Source: an uncultured Phycisphaerales bacterium
Lineage (GTDB): Bacteria; Planctomycetota; Phycisphaerae; Sedimentisphaerales; Anaerobacaceae
Length of the DNA: 64,000 bases
Direction: 5' to 3'
Assembly (NCBI GenBank): GCA_903857265.1
Contig: CAIODZ010000022.1
Location: 62,001-126,000, forward strand
The notes under the pieces are model-generated. The model ran no database searches, had not been told where the DNA came from, and saw only the letters and a program-made list of their open reading frames with translations. Position numbers and translations under genes: made by a program. Each line of letters begins with the position of its first letter. Position 1 is the stretch's first letter. Below are positions 9,177-18,663 of this stretch, piece after piece.

Positions 9177-10839
9177 CAAATTTTGTGCGGAAGCCGAGCG
9201 GCACTACTTTGACTTTTTACGTGATGAGGCCGAACGGCCCGTTCCCAGTGAAGTCATCGACCACATTATGGGATGTCTTTACTGTCGTGAGCAAATGAGC
9301 CGGCTTGAAGCGATGCTGGCCGAATGCAAAGAGCGTCCACAAGCACACCTGACACAATGTCAGATGGCGAGTACCGCCATACTTAAGCTGCACTTTTCGT
9401 TTTTGGGCAAACACGTTAATTGCGCTGATGCAAGGCCTTTTTTGCCGAATCTTTTGGTCCCGACGACGCAAATCAGGATGCCTACGCCCATAACGGCCCA
9501 TATCGATAGTTGCGACCAATGCAAAGAGGACTCTAAAAAGCTGCAAAACTTGGGCCTCAGCCCAAAACAGCTTATCACCCTCAGCCAATTGTTTGCAGAT
9601 GAGCTTGATGCCGACGAAACAGATTGCACCGCGGCTCGTGAGGCAATCCCCACTGTTGTTGCGATGGCCTTTGGCCAAACAGATGCAAAAACCTTAAGAC
9701 ATTTATCTTTATGCCCGAAATGTCGGCAGGAACTGTACAAATTCCGTCAGACAATCCTGGAACAAACAAAAATACTGCATAGCGAGAATGAAACACAAAA
9801 GAGTACCTTCCCGTGTTCATCCGTAGGAGCAAATGACGTCTTTGATTATTGCATCCCATACGGCATAGACCCGGCAAGTGACGAATATGCCAAATTCCGC
9901 AAATCTTTAACCACACACATTGTCTGTTGTGCCGATTGTCTTGACAAAATCCAGCAATTGCACAAGACGATTTATGATATTGCCGACAGGTCGGAATCCG
10001 GCGTTGCGACGGTCTTCCACATAGACACGACTGCCAACGTTGAGACAGAAAGTATATACGCGGGTTTCCCTGTCAGGGTGGAAACGGCCAATTTGGATAG
10101 CCGGGAGCAAACACATTCTGAGAAGTTTGAAACAACCGTAAAACTCAAATCTGCATCAAAGAGCTTCAGACCTTTATTGAAAACGGCACTCCCGATTGCA
10201 GCGGTGCTGATGGTGGGAATAGGCTTGTTTTTCAACGTCCATACTGCAAAAGGTCTTGTCATTGAACAGATTTACAGGGCTATAGATATGGTTAAGAATA
10301 TCCATATTTCCAGCTTTGCTCCCGATAAGCAGAAAGCTGTGCAGGAGACATGGATAGCCAGAAGCTCCGGCTTGTACGTTATTAAAACAGAAAATAAGTG
10401 CACGTTAAGTAACATTTCTGACCGCATACAGAGGTCTAAAGATTTGGGCACCGGCATAATCAAACAAACCTCATTGGGCAGTGATGCTCTGGCCGGTATC
10501 GCAACAAGGATTCACAGTTCATTAGATATAATGCCTTTCCGCACGCCCACTGACATCCCCGCGAACGCAAAGTGGTCCGAGTTAACAGATTCTGAGCTTA
10601 CCGTTAAAGCCAGCAATACGAAAGTATATGAACTGAGTTGGGCCGAGAATGCTTATGATGGCTCAACGATACAAAAGAGTTGTCGGATATTTACGGACGC
10701 CTCCACCAATCTGCCACAGAAGATTCAGTCGTTTAAGCAATCACCATCTGACCTTCAGCCGGTCATGGAATCGATTATGATTATCGAATATCCCGGCGAC
10801 GAAGAAATGCTTGCCAAAGCAGAAGTTATGTCGTTCTAA
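9157..10839 (+). CDS. Membrane anti-sigma factor with four zinc-binding (HC2) modules
   Basis: 560 residues. The N-terminal half has four copies of the anti-sigma zinc motif H-x3-C-x2-C: H36/C40/C43, H115/C119/C122, H182/C186/C189 and H254/C258/C261. Each is preceded about 21-25 residues earlier by a Cys (C10, C89, C157, C232), the full ZAS pattern. One membrane segment (about 342-363, LPIAAVLMVGIGLFF) leads to an extracytoplasmic domain of about 200 residues that I do not recognise. Typical anti-sigma factors carry one such finger. Coupled by overlap to the ECF sigma gene, it most likely holds that sigma factor inactive until a signal acts on the outer domain. Confidence 0.8.
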   Translation: MIAPNYNKFCAEAERHYFDFLRDEAERPVPSEVIDHIMGCLYCREQMSRLEAMLAECKERPQAHLTQCQMASTAILKLHFSFLGKHVNCADARPFLPNLLVPTTQIRMPTPITAHIDSCDQCKEDSKKLQNLGLSPKQLITLSQLFADELDADETDCTAAREAIPTVVAMAFGQTDAKTLRHLSLCPKCRQELYKFRQTILEQTKILHSENETQKSTFPCSSVGANDVFDYCIPYGIDPASDEYAKFRKSLTTHIVCCADCLDKIQQLHKTIYDIADRSESGVATVFHIDTTANVETESIYAGFPVRVETANLDSREQTHSEKFETTVKLKSASKSFRPLLKTALPIAAVLMVGIGLFFNVHTAKGLVIEQIYRAIDMVKNIHISSFAPDKQKAVQETWIARSSGLYVIKTENKCTLSNISDRIQRSKDLGTGIIKQTSLGSDALAGIATRIHSSLDIMPFRTPTDIPANAKWSELTDSELTVKASNTKVYELSWAENAYDGSTIQKSCRIFTDASTNLPQKIQSFKQSPSDLQPVMESIMIIEYPGDEEMLAKAEVMSF

Positions 10840-10846
10840 TCCGCAG

Positions 10847-11656
10847 TTATTTGGAATCCGGCACCCATAGTGGAAACTTGTTTTCGTAGTGGCCGTCGGG
10901 CTTTTTTTTGACGAGCAAATCTTCCGCTTTGGTGCGGGCCACGTGACCATCGACAAATCCAGCGTTAACCGTCATCTGGGGATGTCTCCCATAGAGAGCG
11001 TCTATCTTCTGTTCCGGTTTAAGTTGTCTTTGGCGATTTATAGACAAGCCCGGAATATAGGCAGTATCCTCTATTTGTGTGTTGCCCAGCGTTGCAGTGA
11101 AAGAATCAGCCGCGTGCCGCCAGCTTATGATTGCATAACCGCTATCGATTATGAGCAATGTCTGCCCGGGCCGGAAAACCTCCGAAACCCCTCGCGGATT
11201 ACCGACTTCATTCTGGTCCCCGCCGCCAATCAACATTCTGCAAATCAACAGATTGGTGCCATAATTCCCGCAAAGAATATCACTTTGGTATTTCGAGTGC
11301 TTTAATTGGTTGGATGGGCACTGGAGCACAGTATTATAACCCATATTTTTTTCGTAAAATCCGTCCAGGTAATTAAACCACCACCACCCACTTCTGTCAT
11401 ATGATTGATTGCCGGCATAACCACTGGCTGGAGGTGAATCAGGTGGAAATGGGTTGTAAAGCCCGTAAGAGAATTTGCTGTTGTCGGTGGCGTACATTAA
11501 CAAGGCCGCATTTAATTGCCTGATATTAGACATACAGACGGCTGCTTTTGCCTGAAGCCGGGACCTCTGAAGAGAAGGAACCAAAAATGCAAAGAGAACA
11601 GCAATAATTCCTATTACTAAAATCAATTCAGTCAGTGTTAGCCCAAATCGCCGCAT
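10847..11656 (-). CDS. Prepilin-type N-methylation / H-X9-DG secreted protein (DUF1559-like)
   Basis: Starting at the ATG at 11656 (the frame is open further upstream), the protein begins MRRFGLTLTELILVIGIIA, a type IV prepilin leader with the mature N-terminus at LTLTE and a hydrophobic helix. It then shows the pseudopilin-like segment SNIRQLNAALLMYATDN and ends with an H-X9-DG motif (HPQMTVNAGFVDGHV), the planctomycete family that uses type II secretion pseudopilin signals. About 270 residues. It is convergent with the anti-sigma gene (7-base gap) and sits downstream of the C39-type peptidase gene. Function of the mature protein is unknown. Confidence 0.85.
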   Translation of the reverse strand: MRRFGLTLTELILVIGIIAVLFAFLVPSLQRSRLQAKAAVCMSNIRQLNAALLMYATDNSKFSYGLYNPFPPDSPPASGYAGNQSYDRSGWWWFNYLDGFYEKNMGYNTVLQCPSNQLKHSKYQSDILCGNYGTNLLICRMLIGGGDQNEVGNPRGVSEVFRPGQTLLIIDSGYAIISWRHAADSFTATLGNTQIEDTAYIPGLSINRQRQLKPEQKIDALYGRHPQMTVNAGFVDGHVARTKAEDLLVKKKPDGHYENKFPLWVPDSK

Positions 11657-11765
11657 AGCCAGCACTGTATGATTTTCACGGAAGAAAGTCAACCGCGTCA
11701 GAGCAACAATATACGACAACCCTGATGCTGCTGTACCCTATTGAGGCAATATGATAAAGCCGCAG

Positions 11766-13565
11766 TTAATTACACGCCATCATATAATAGGATGTCCAAA
11801 CGCCAGTCACAGTGCAATAATCAGGGATGTCAGGGTTGTTAATGCAGGGAGTTGACGAATATCTGATCATTTTTGTGCTGGAGCAACTGCCGCTATCGGC
11901 AGTTTCGCATCCGTAGCGGGGAGAATATACATAGTACTTTCCTATGCACAATCCGCTAATTTCGCTGCAAAAGATGACATTGTAGTCCTGCAAAAGTTTT
12001 GTGCAGGAGTAACCGGAGCCGATTATATCTGTCAACCGGTCGCTGCTGATTTCATTAAAATCGCCCTGAATCGGCTGTTTCGAGACAAGTAAAGCGGTCC
12101 CGTCTGGCCAGTCCATATCGAAAAAGCTGATTTCCGTGCGGTCATAAAATTTGGCCGATGAAAGGTCTGTTATCCAGACATATTGGTCATCAATGCGGTC
12201 CACAACAACAAAATGGTTCTTTCCGGGGAAATATAAAATTGCCTTGCAGCCGTTTAGTTTTTTGAGTGTATCGATGTTCGTCTCAACCGCCCGACAATAG
12301 AGCCCAAATCCCTGCAGGAAGTATTTCATATCGTACATGCTTGTAGTGCCTCTGGTCTGGTTAACCATGGATGCAAGGTCTTTATCTGAAATCGTAACGC
12401 CAAATTCCGACGCGACGTATCCTGTCGCAATTGTTGCACAATTTCGCGTATTCACTTCATCTGATTTGACTATCGTCAAACGTTTCGTCAGCAACCGGCC
12501 CGTATCAGCGGCGTTTGATTGCCGGTACACCGCCGGCTTAGTGCCCCCATCAGAATAATACTCAACCAGCGCATCCGACCCATAAGGGACATCAAAAGCG
12601 TTTGCTTGTGGAACATTATCGTCTATGGCGGTCAGATTCCACAAATCACGGGCCTTCAGCCGACCCGAGCCGGCTTCAAATTGTTCAATCAGGATGGTTT
12701 TAGGAACCCAGCCGCCTGCGATAGATGCATAATCCGAATACTGTCTTGAAATTGTCGAGCCATCCGGTTTTTCTATTAAACAATTTATTAACGCATAGTT
12801 TTTGGCGGAGTCCAGTGTAAAGTGACTTTCACTGCCGCTGGCTTCCTTGAGCGTCAAAACTATTTGTGTCTCACCGTTGGCGGTCGATTCAATACCCGAT
12901 GATTCAACGGCACAAAGATTGCTGTATGTGTAGCGACCGTACCCCCACGGCACCACCCCCGCGGTTAAAGGCCCGTTTACAGGGTGTGGGCTGTTTCCTC
13001 CTGCATCGATAATTGCATTGTTGCCGGGCAGGAAATACGTAGTGTACTTTTCGCCATCCCAGGCAAATATACGCCTTTGGTTTCCGCCGAGGTCGAATTG
13101 CTTAGTCATAAAATTGCCGGCTAAATCCCTGCCCGGTTTTACCGAATCAGACCGTGAATCTACGTTAATTTCCCAGTAGAACCGCTTACCGTCAAATTTT
13201 ACCTGCTCCGTAGAATGCATCCTGTATTCATTGGATAACTCGTGGCGAATGTTAAAGGGTATCGCGTCAAGATTCATTTTCCGCATCTCTTCGGCAAGCT
13301 CTCGTTTGTTTGACTCATTCTGATACCGCCGAATCTCCGCGGCGATTTGCCGGTTAATCTCATTTACGTCAGTAACGGTTGATGCAGCATATTCCTGATG
13401 TGACGCCTCAATTGTGCCCGCCTCAATCCATGTCTTGCGGGGGTGAGCGGTCAATTGTTCAAAGATTTGCAGAAGCTCGGCTCGCTCCAAGGGTCTGTCT
13501 GCAACTGCGATTCCGCTGCCAAGCAGCACTATGACGATAATTCCTGAAAATATTCGTGTGTTCAT
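11766..13565 (-). CDS. Secreted C39-type cysteine peptidase with Cys-rich tail
   Basis: 599 residues with a signal peptide (IFSGIIVIVLLGSGIAVAD). Residues about 110-310 form a beta-rich domain. Residues about 365-500 match the papain-like C39 family: catalytic Cys in NTRNCATIATGY (C376), His in GKNHFVVVDRI (H451), Asp in WITDLSS (D467). C39 domains usually sit on ABC exporters and cut double-glycine leaders; here the domain is on an exported protein with no transporter. The last 80 residues hold eight cysteines (521, 533, 540, 553, 561, 574, 584, 598), probably disulfide-bonded. The next gene downstream encodes a prepilin-like protein, which suggests a shared surface role. Confidence 0.72.
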   Translation of the reverse strand: MNTRIFSGIIVIVLLGSGIAVADRPLERAELLQIFEQLTAHPRKTWIEAGTIEASHQEYAASTVTDVNEINRQIAAEIRRYQNESNKRELAEEMRKMNLDAIPFNIRHELSNEYRMHSTEQVKFDGKRFYWEINVDSRSDSVKPGRDLAGNFMTKQFDLGGNQRRIFAWDGEKYTTYFLPGNNAIIDAGGNSPHPVNGPLTAGVVPWGYGRYTYSNLCAVESSGIESTANGETQIVLTLKEASGSESHFTLDSAKNYALINCLIEKPDGSTISRQYSDYASIAGGWVPKTILIEQFEAGSGRLKARDLWNLTAIDDNVPQANAFDVPYGSDALVEYYSDGGTKPAVYRQSNAADTGRLLTKRLTIVKSDEVNTRNCATIATGYVASEFGVTISDKDLASMVNQTRGTTSMYDMKYFLQGFGLYCRAVETNIDTLKKLNGCKAILYFPGKNHFVVVDRIDDQYVWITDLSSAKFYDRTEISFFDMDWPDGTALLVSKQPIQGDFNEISSDRLTDIIGSGYSCTKLLQDYNVIFCSEISGLCIGKYYVYSPRYGCETADSGSCSSTKMIRYSSTPCINNPDIPDYCTVTGVWTSYYMMACN

Positions 13566-13772
13566 AACACACCTCCTCTCGTATCCACTGCGTTATCACA
13601 AAAACTGCCTTAACCAATCATCACCGGGCTTTTACATCAATGCCCATAACTTAAAGGCGTTGTAAAGAGAAAAATGTTGACGATTTTCTGCCCTCCTGTG
13701 ACATAACTTGACCGATTGAGGAAAAATTCTTATAGTTTGATGGCCCTGCAAGGGTTAAATTGAGGTTGCTGA

Positions 13773-14480
13773 TTATCTGGTCTTTTCCAGCCAATATTCG
13801 GCAAATTGCTTTAAGTCGCTGATGCCTACATGCCCATCGGCATCGAGGTCGGCTCCCGAGCAATTATCCGGTTCAGAACAGTCGGTTCTTTGCCAATTCA
13901 AGCCAAGCACCGCAAAGTCCTCAAAGTTGACTATTCCATCACCATTAAAATCGCGTGTTACGACATGAGTGAAAAACATTTGGTATAATGGGTGCATCCA
14001 ATCGTAAAACACAACTGAGCAGGATCCGATACTGACTGCGTTATAATCAATGATAAACCAGTCGCCGACTACGGCATTATCGTCCCCGTACATTCTAAAA
14101 CCTTTAGCATCGTGCTCCTGCTCGTCCACTATCTCAGTTTCTGCATAATCCCATACTGCGGCCATATCGCCAGCGGCCGGAAATCGTGAACCTTTCCAGT
14201 CAAGCGTCTCATCGTTATAATCCCTCCCGGACAAAACACCGTAATTCTGGTTTGCATCCCAAATAGTCAGTTCACCGCCGTCCCAGGAACCATCCGTATC
14301 AGAATTAATAATGATAGTAAGATGTATCCCAACCATAATTGGGCGGTAAACGTATGGAATACCAGGGTCGGCAAGCTCAAGCGGTGTATTACCATCCGCC
14401 AGACAAACCCTTGTGAATACTTCGGCGTGCGCTACTGGTGCTGCAACCAAGAACACTATGAAAAAAAACAATCTTTTCAT
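13773..14480 (-). CDS. Secreted protein with dockerin-like EF-hand tail
   Basis: 235 residues with a clear signal peptide (LFFFIVFLVAAPVAHAE). The central domain (about 20-165) is beta-rich and not recognised. The last 60 residues hold two calcium-binding loops of dockerin type I (DFNGDGIVNFEDFAVLGLNW and DLDADGHVGISDLKQFAEYW). In Planctomycetes such tails are widespread on secreted proteins and need not imply a cellulosome. It is transcribed away from the WYL regulator gene, with which it shares a 270-base intergenic region containing an inverted repeat. Confidence 0.78.
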   Translation of the reverse strand: MKRLFFFIVFLVAAPVAHAEVFTRVCLADGNTPLELADPGIPYVYRPIMVGIHLTIIINSDTDGSWDGGELTIWDANQNYGVLSGRDYNDETLDWKGSRFPAAGDMAAVWDYAETEIVDEQEHDAKGFRMYGDDNAVVGDWFIIDYNAVSIGSCSVVFYDWMHPLYQMFFTHVVTRDFNGDGIVNFEDFAVLGLNWQRTDCSEPDNCSGADLDADGHVGISDLKQFAEYWLEKTR

Positions 14481-14603
14481 AACTCACACTTCCTTTCATG
14501 AGTTTTTAGAACCTTAACCCAGCATCAATAGCTGTAACCTTTTCCCCACGGATGTGAATGGTCTGTTTACCCCTTGTTATTATCTATCCGTCTAAACACC
14601 AGA

Positions 14604-14630
14604 ATTTTAGCACATTTTGTTTGCTAAAAT
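14604..14630. promoter_or_regulatory. Inverted repeat, candidate operator of the WYL regulator
   Basis: ATTTTAGC (14604-14611) and GCTAAAAT (14623-14630) form an exact 8-base inverted repeat with an 11-base spacer in the divergent region between the dockerin gene and the WYL regulator. The placement fits an autoregulatory operator. No binding data can be inferred. Confidence 0.4.
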
Positions 14631-14753
14631 CAAGCAAAATGCAATATGGCCTCAAAAAAACAATCAACCTTTGGCTGGTTCCAAACGCCTTATGGAGAAG
14701 ATGGTACCGATGGGCAAATATCTAATAAACCGAGCATCAAAACAAAAGGGCGT

Positions 14754-15722
14754 ATGAAAAACAGTAGAACCGGCAGAATAATGCAGTTATTGACAGCGTT
14801 GCAATCCCGGAGGGGCTATGCAATTTCGGAATTAACTGAGATATTGGGAAAAAGCCGTCGCACGGTATACAGAGATCTGAAAGAGCTGCAAGGGGCAGGT
14901 TTGCCCTGTCGTTTTGACACAAGGCGCCACTGTTATACTTTAGACCTTCAATCTCCTCTTCCAACACTTGCTCTGTCCAAAGATGAAGCATTCAGCTTGC
15001 TGTTACTGCTTCGCGAGGCGAACCACAATATGGGGCTTCCTTTTCCTTATCCTGCCCGGCTGTTATCCCTTAAAATTGAGAATTGTCTAAGACGCGAAGT
15101 AAGACAATATTGCGACGCATCGTTTCGATTTATCTCAATTAACCCTGCTCCTAAAACCAGGATGGACTTGTTGGATAAAACATTTATGCAGGTTCTGGAA
15201 GCTATTCAATTAAAGCGGGTTTTGGCCATTCATTGCTATTTACCTGTCGAACAAAGGTCTGTCACAACGGACTTAAATCCTTATCACCTGGTATATTCCG
15301 CGCACACCTGGCATGCAATAGGAGAATCGAGTTTTCACAAGGCGGTGCATACTTTCGAATTGAATCATATCACGCAGTTGAGTCCTTTAGACAGATATTT
15401 TGTGGAAGATGAAAAATTCGACCTTCGCGAGTATTTTGGGTATGCCTGGTCATTATTGCGAGAAGGCCAAATCCACGAAGTCGAATTGAGATTTTGCCCG
15501 CGAATCGCTGCGGAAGTGGCTGAAGTCCAATGGCACCAAACGCAGACCGCCTCTTTTGAGGATGACGGCTCGGTGGTACTGAAATTCCGTGTGGATGGGC
15601 TTAATGAGATAACATGGTGGATTTTGGGCTATGGCGACCAGGTAGAGGTTCTTGCGCCTAAGACATTAAGACAAAGGATTGCTCAAATAGCATCGAGAAT
15701 AGTAGATTCACAACAACGCTGA
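14754..15722 (+). CDS. HTH-WYL transcriptional regulator
   Basis: N-terminal winged helix-turn-helix of the HTH_11/DeoR-like type (RTGRIMQLLTALQSRRGYAI, then ELTEILGKSRRTVYRDLKEL) followed by a WYL domain and a C-terminal WCX-like region (EVELRFCPRIAAEVAEVQW). WYL proteins sense ligands, often nucleic acid or nucleotide-like molecules, and regulate transcription. I chose ATG 14754 because an AAGGG lies 5 bases upstream and the HTH begins directly; the frame is open to another ATG at 14646. It is divergent from the dockerin protein gene. Many WYL proteins control defence or DNA-damage genes, but nothing nearby fixes the target here. Confidence 0.82.
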   Translation: MKNSRTGRIMQLLTALQSRRGYAISELTEILGKSRRTVYRDLKELQGAGLPCRFDTRRHCYTLDLQSPLPTLALSKDEAFSLLLLLREANHNMGLPFPYPARLLSLKIENCLRREVRQYCDASFRFISINPAPKTRMDLLDKTFMQVLEAIQLKRVLAIHCYLPVEQRSVTTDLNPYHLVYSAHTWHAIGESSFHKAVHTFELNHITQLSPLDRYFVEDEKFDLREYFGYAWSLLREGQIHEVELRFCPRIAAEVAEVQWHQTQTASFEDDGSVVLKFRVDGLNEITWWILGYGDQVEVLAPKTLRQRIAQIASRIVDSQQR

Positions 15723-16432
15723 CGCAGTTATCTTGTAAAAATAACAAGTGTTTTTGGGATTAAAACCGTCAACATTTTGAGGCCGGAGACGCTATAAATG
15801 ATAGTTCCTCGCCGAGGATTGCTTGCGCAAGACCAGCCAGGGTGTTGAATGATGCCATCCTTCCTTTCTGCGGCCCTCGGATGGATAAATGAGCGTTCTA
15901 AGCAGAAGCTTCCACACCAGCATATCTGCTGGAAATGGGGCAAAGGGACCAAAATCTCTTTGCCCCATGTTTTATAAAAATAAAACAATGTTAATCTGGG
16001 CAAAAGAAGGCAGTGCCAGATTCTGTCGCTCTTGTAAAACTGAGTAGTTTCTGATATACTCCACTATGAAGTTAACCTCAGCATTCGAAGCTTTATTTGA
16101 AGGCGCCGGGCTGGCTTTTGGGTGTGGGGTCAGTTCCGGCGCTTTCTTTCCACGAAAACGCAAATACACGAAGTCATTCAGGCGCTTATTTAACCCGCCA
16201 ATAGACGAGATTCAATTTCAGCTTGCTTAGGTGAAAGGGGTTTTACCATTTCACGGATTTTCTGGTTTTGCCCTCTGTCATTCAGCACGAATTTGTTGTG
16301 AAAAACAATTTTTCGTCAACATTTTATGCGGTCAGTCGCTTTTAATTAGAGATAAATCATGTTGATAGTGGTTTGACGCGATAAACGACTGGTAATTGGC
16401 TCGTTCAGGAAAAATTATAGACGAATACGGCA
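15723..16432. other. Long intergenic region without a convincing gene
   Basis: Short frames here have no ribosome binding site and no family resemblance. The region holds two hairpins (CCAGCA-TATC-TGCTGG at 15917-15932 and the stem at 15937-15966) and AT-rich sequence. I see no tRNA or clear structured RNA. Confidence 0.5.
15937..15966 (+). terminator. Hairpin, possible terminator after the WYL gene
   Basis: GGGGCAAAG (15937-15945) pairs exactly with CTTTGCCCC (15958-15966) around a 12-base loop, followed by ATGTTTTATAAAA. The stem is strong but the T tract is short and the site is 215 bases beyond the stop codon, so termination is only likely. Confidence 0.4.
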
Positions 16433-16846
16433 GTGGGTGATCAGAAATACATCATTGAACAGATGGAAACCTATATCCGCCAGGGAGGTGGCGAATATGG
16501 GAATTGGTTCATAGGGTTGGCTGATAACCCTATCGCTCCTATCACGGAAACTTCTCGTCTTCGTAAGGTGCAAAACCACAGGTTTACATACGTCGAAACA
16601 ATGTCAGTAGAAGTTGCCAAAGCGGTTGCTGATTATTTCATCAATGCATGCGGTATGGACGGCAATATAGGCAAAACAGAAAAAGACGGTGCCTGTCGGG
16701 CACTATATCTCTATAAAAAAGCCGAGCATCTCGTCGCCTGCGAAACCGGCACATCAAGCCGATTAATTTGCTGGGTGCGCAATAAGCTGTTTCGGGTTTG
16801 CGCCCCCGACAATAACAAAGTAATCAGGAGATTGTATGCACCGTGA
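16433..16846 (+). CDS. Small conserved hypothetical protein
   Basis: 137 residues beginning at GTG 16433 (the first possible start after an in-frame stop; an ATG at 16463 is the alternative). The N-terminal part (METYIRQGGGEYGNWFIGL, then ADYFINACGMDGNIGK and CRALYLYKK) resembles a small bacterial protein family I remember without a known function. The C-terminal 35 residues are rich in Arg/Cys and may be non-homologous. It overlaps the following gene by 11 bases in another frame, suggesting a two-gene unit. Confidence 0.5.
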   Translation: MGDQKYIIEQMETYIRQGGGEYGNWFIGLADNPIAPITETSRLRKVQNHRFTYVETMSVEVAKAVADYFINACGMDGNIGKTEKDGACRALYLYKKAEHLVACETGTSSRLICWVRNKLFRVCAPDNNKVIRRLYAP

Positions 16847-17150
16847 CCATGAGATTTTTATTCAGGCAATCAAAAACAATAAAAAGATTCTCATTAAACG
16901 CCGCAGTGAAAGTGGCCGTGACGCAAGCACAAAGGTTTGCTGCCCCCTTTTTTATGTCCCGGCCGGCGACAAGGGTAGTTGTGACCACTATTACTTCTGG
17001 GAGAATGAAAAAGGCCCAAAAGGTAATGTTGTGAGCGTTAAAGCAGAAAACATAGTCCATATCGGGCAGACACAGGAACCATTCGACCCGGCTGGTTTGA
17101 CTCTTGTTGGCGACGAAGATATATCACTTGAACATCAACAATCCCACTAA
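16836..17150 (+). CDS. Small hypothetical protein
   Basis: 104 residues starting at ATG 16836 and overlapping the previous gene by 11 bases. It begins HEIFIQAIKNNKKILIKRR and alternates short beta strands with a few cysteines. The beginning recalls the first strand and helix of WYL-like beta-barrel domains, but the resemblance is weak and I would not assign a function. No membrane segments or signal peptide. A CAGTGG/CCACTG hairpin follows near 17203-17220. Confidence 0.5.
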   Translation: MHRDHEIFIQAIKNNKKILIKRRSESGRDASTKVCCPLFYVPAGDKGSCDHYYFWENEKGPKGNVVSVKAENIVHIGQTQEPFDPAGLTLVGDEDISLEHQQSH

Positions 17151-17384
17151 TCAACTAAAACATCGCTTTGACAGTAACTTTTGGTGTCAAAAAAGTGCCC
17201 GTCGCCAGTGGTTTGCCACTGTAAGTTCACTGGTAAATGATTAGTTAATCACTTGCAATCCTCATTTTGACACAAAAAAACAACCATAAGCATATGATTA
17301 ACAATCGCGGAATATTTTGCTTTGACGCTGGCGACAACTCCCGCTATCCTTTTTACCAATGACAATATGGTAAGGAGTTTAAAA

Positions 17385-18380
17385 GTGAAATATAAACCGG
17401 CTGACAAACGATACGAGAAAATGAAATACAATCGCTGCGGGCAAAGCGGCTTACTATTGCCTGCGGTTTCACTGGGCCTGTGGCATAACTTCGGCGACGT
17501 CGATGATTTTGAGACAGGCCGGGCAATCGTCCGCCGGGCATTCGACCTCGGCATAACCCACTTCGACCTCGCCAACAACTATGGCCCCCCGCCCGGCTCA
17601 GCCGAGAAAAACTTCGGCAAAATCCTCAAACAGGATTTGAAGGCATACCGCGACGAGCTGATTATCTCAACCAAGGCCGGCTACCTGATGTGGCCCGGCC
17701 CTTACGGCGAATGGGGCACAAGAAAATACCTCCTCGCAAGTTTGGACCAGTCACTTAAACGCCTCGGCCTCGATTACGTTGATATCTTCTATTCGCACAG
17801 GTTCGACCCCAATACGCCTCTCGATGAAACATTGTCCGCGCTCGATATGGCCGTCAAACAGGGTAAGGCCATTTATGCCGGCATATCGAATTACAAGCCC
17901 CAGCAAACCGAACAGGCGGCAAAAATCCTGCGCCAGTTCGGCACCCCCTGCCTGATTCATCAGCCGAGATATTCGATGTTCGACCGCTGGGTCGAAGACG
18001 GCCTGCTCGATGTCCTCGAAAAAGAAGGCATCGGCTGCATTTGCTTCTCGCCTCTGGCACAGGGATTATTAACCGATAAGTATCTAAAGGGCATCCCCAA
18101 AGACAGTCGGGCGGCAAAACCACACGGCTTCCTCAAACGCGAGCAGATTACCGAAGCCGTCGAGAAAAAAGTCGCCGCGCTCAACGAACTGGCAAAACAA
18201 CGAGGCCAATCCCTCGCACAGATGGCCCTTGCCTGGGTTTTGCGGGACAAAAGGGTAACAACGGTCCTCATCGGCGCAAGCAAGGTTAAGCAGCTCGAAC
18301 AAAATGTTGCCGCTCTCGATAATCTCTTGTTCGATGATGACGAGCTTAATCAAATCGAAACTATCCTGAAAAACCCGTAA
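17385..18380 (+). CDS. Aldo/keto reductase, YghZ/GPR-like
   Basis: NADPH-dependent (beta/alpha)8 aldo-keto reductase. The N-terminus MKYNRCGQSGLLLPAVSLGLW resembles the L-glyceraldehyde-3-phosphate reductase (YghZ) group, with catalytic Asp/Tyr in HFDLANNYGPPPGSAEKNFG, Lys in ISTKAGY and His in FYSHRFD. I chose GTG 17385 because AAGGAG stands 7 bases upstream and the product then begins like the family (VKYKPADKRYEKMKY); frames upstream lack a ribosome site. About 331 residues, normal length. Role: reduction of reactive or sugar aldehydes. It appears to be a single-gene unit. Confidence 0.88.
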   Translation: MKYKPADKRYEKMKYNRCGQSGLLLPAVSLGLWHNFGDVDDFETGRAIVRRAFDLGITHFDLANNYGPPPGSAEKNFGKILKQDLKAYRDELIISTKAGYLMWPGPYGEWGTRKYLLASLDQSLKRLGLDYVDIFYSHRFDPNTPLDETLSALDMAVKQGKAIYAGISNYKPQQTEQAAKILRQFGTPCLIHQPRYSMFDRWVEDGLLDVLEKEGIGCICFSPLAQGLLTDKYLKGIPKDSRAAKPHGFLKREQITEAVEKKVAALNELAKQRGQSLAQMALAWVLRDKRVTTVLIGASKVKQLEQNVAALDNLLFDDDELNQIETILKNP

Positions 18381-18663
18381 TGCCTTGTTTCCGCTGAGCT
18401 TACAGACATATTTGACGTGCGGCGTATTTGACATCTGAATTATTTTTGAAAGTATCTCTGGATTTTTCTTGCATATTAGCTCGCCTGTGTTCTAAAATGG
18501 CTTTCAGCAGGCAGGTAGAGTGATTTATATATATATGTTTTAGGTTGTCATCATAATTTCAGCAGTATTTCTTATCATCCTGCCTTTGTGACAAACAAGT
18601 TAATTTCTCTGTCCGGCAGCTTGTCCGTTGCGCGTTCATTTTTTGTTTAGAAGGGACAAAAAG

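Noticed and set aside
15728-16169. Short minus-strand frames in the gap after the WYL gene
   Set aside because: No ribosome site, no similarity, and they cross a strong hairpin.
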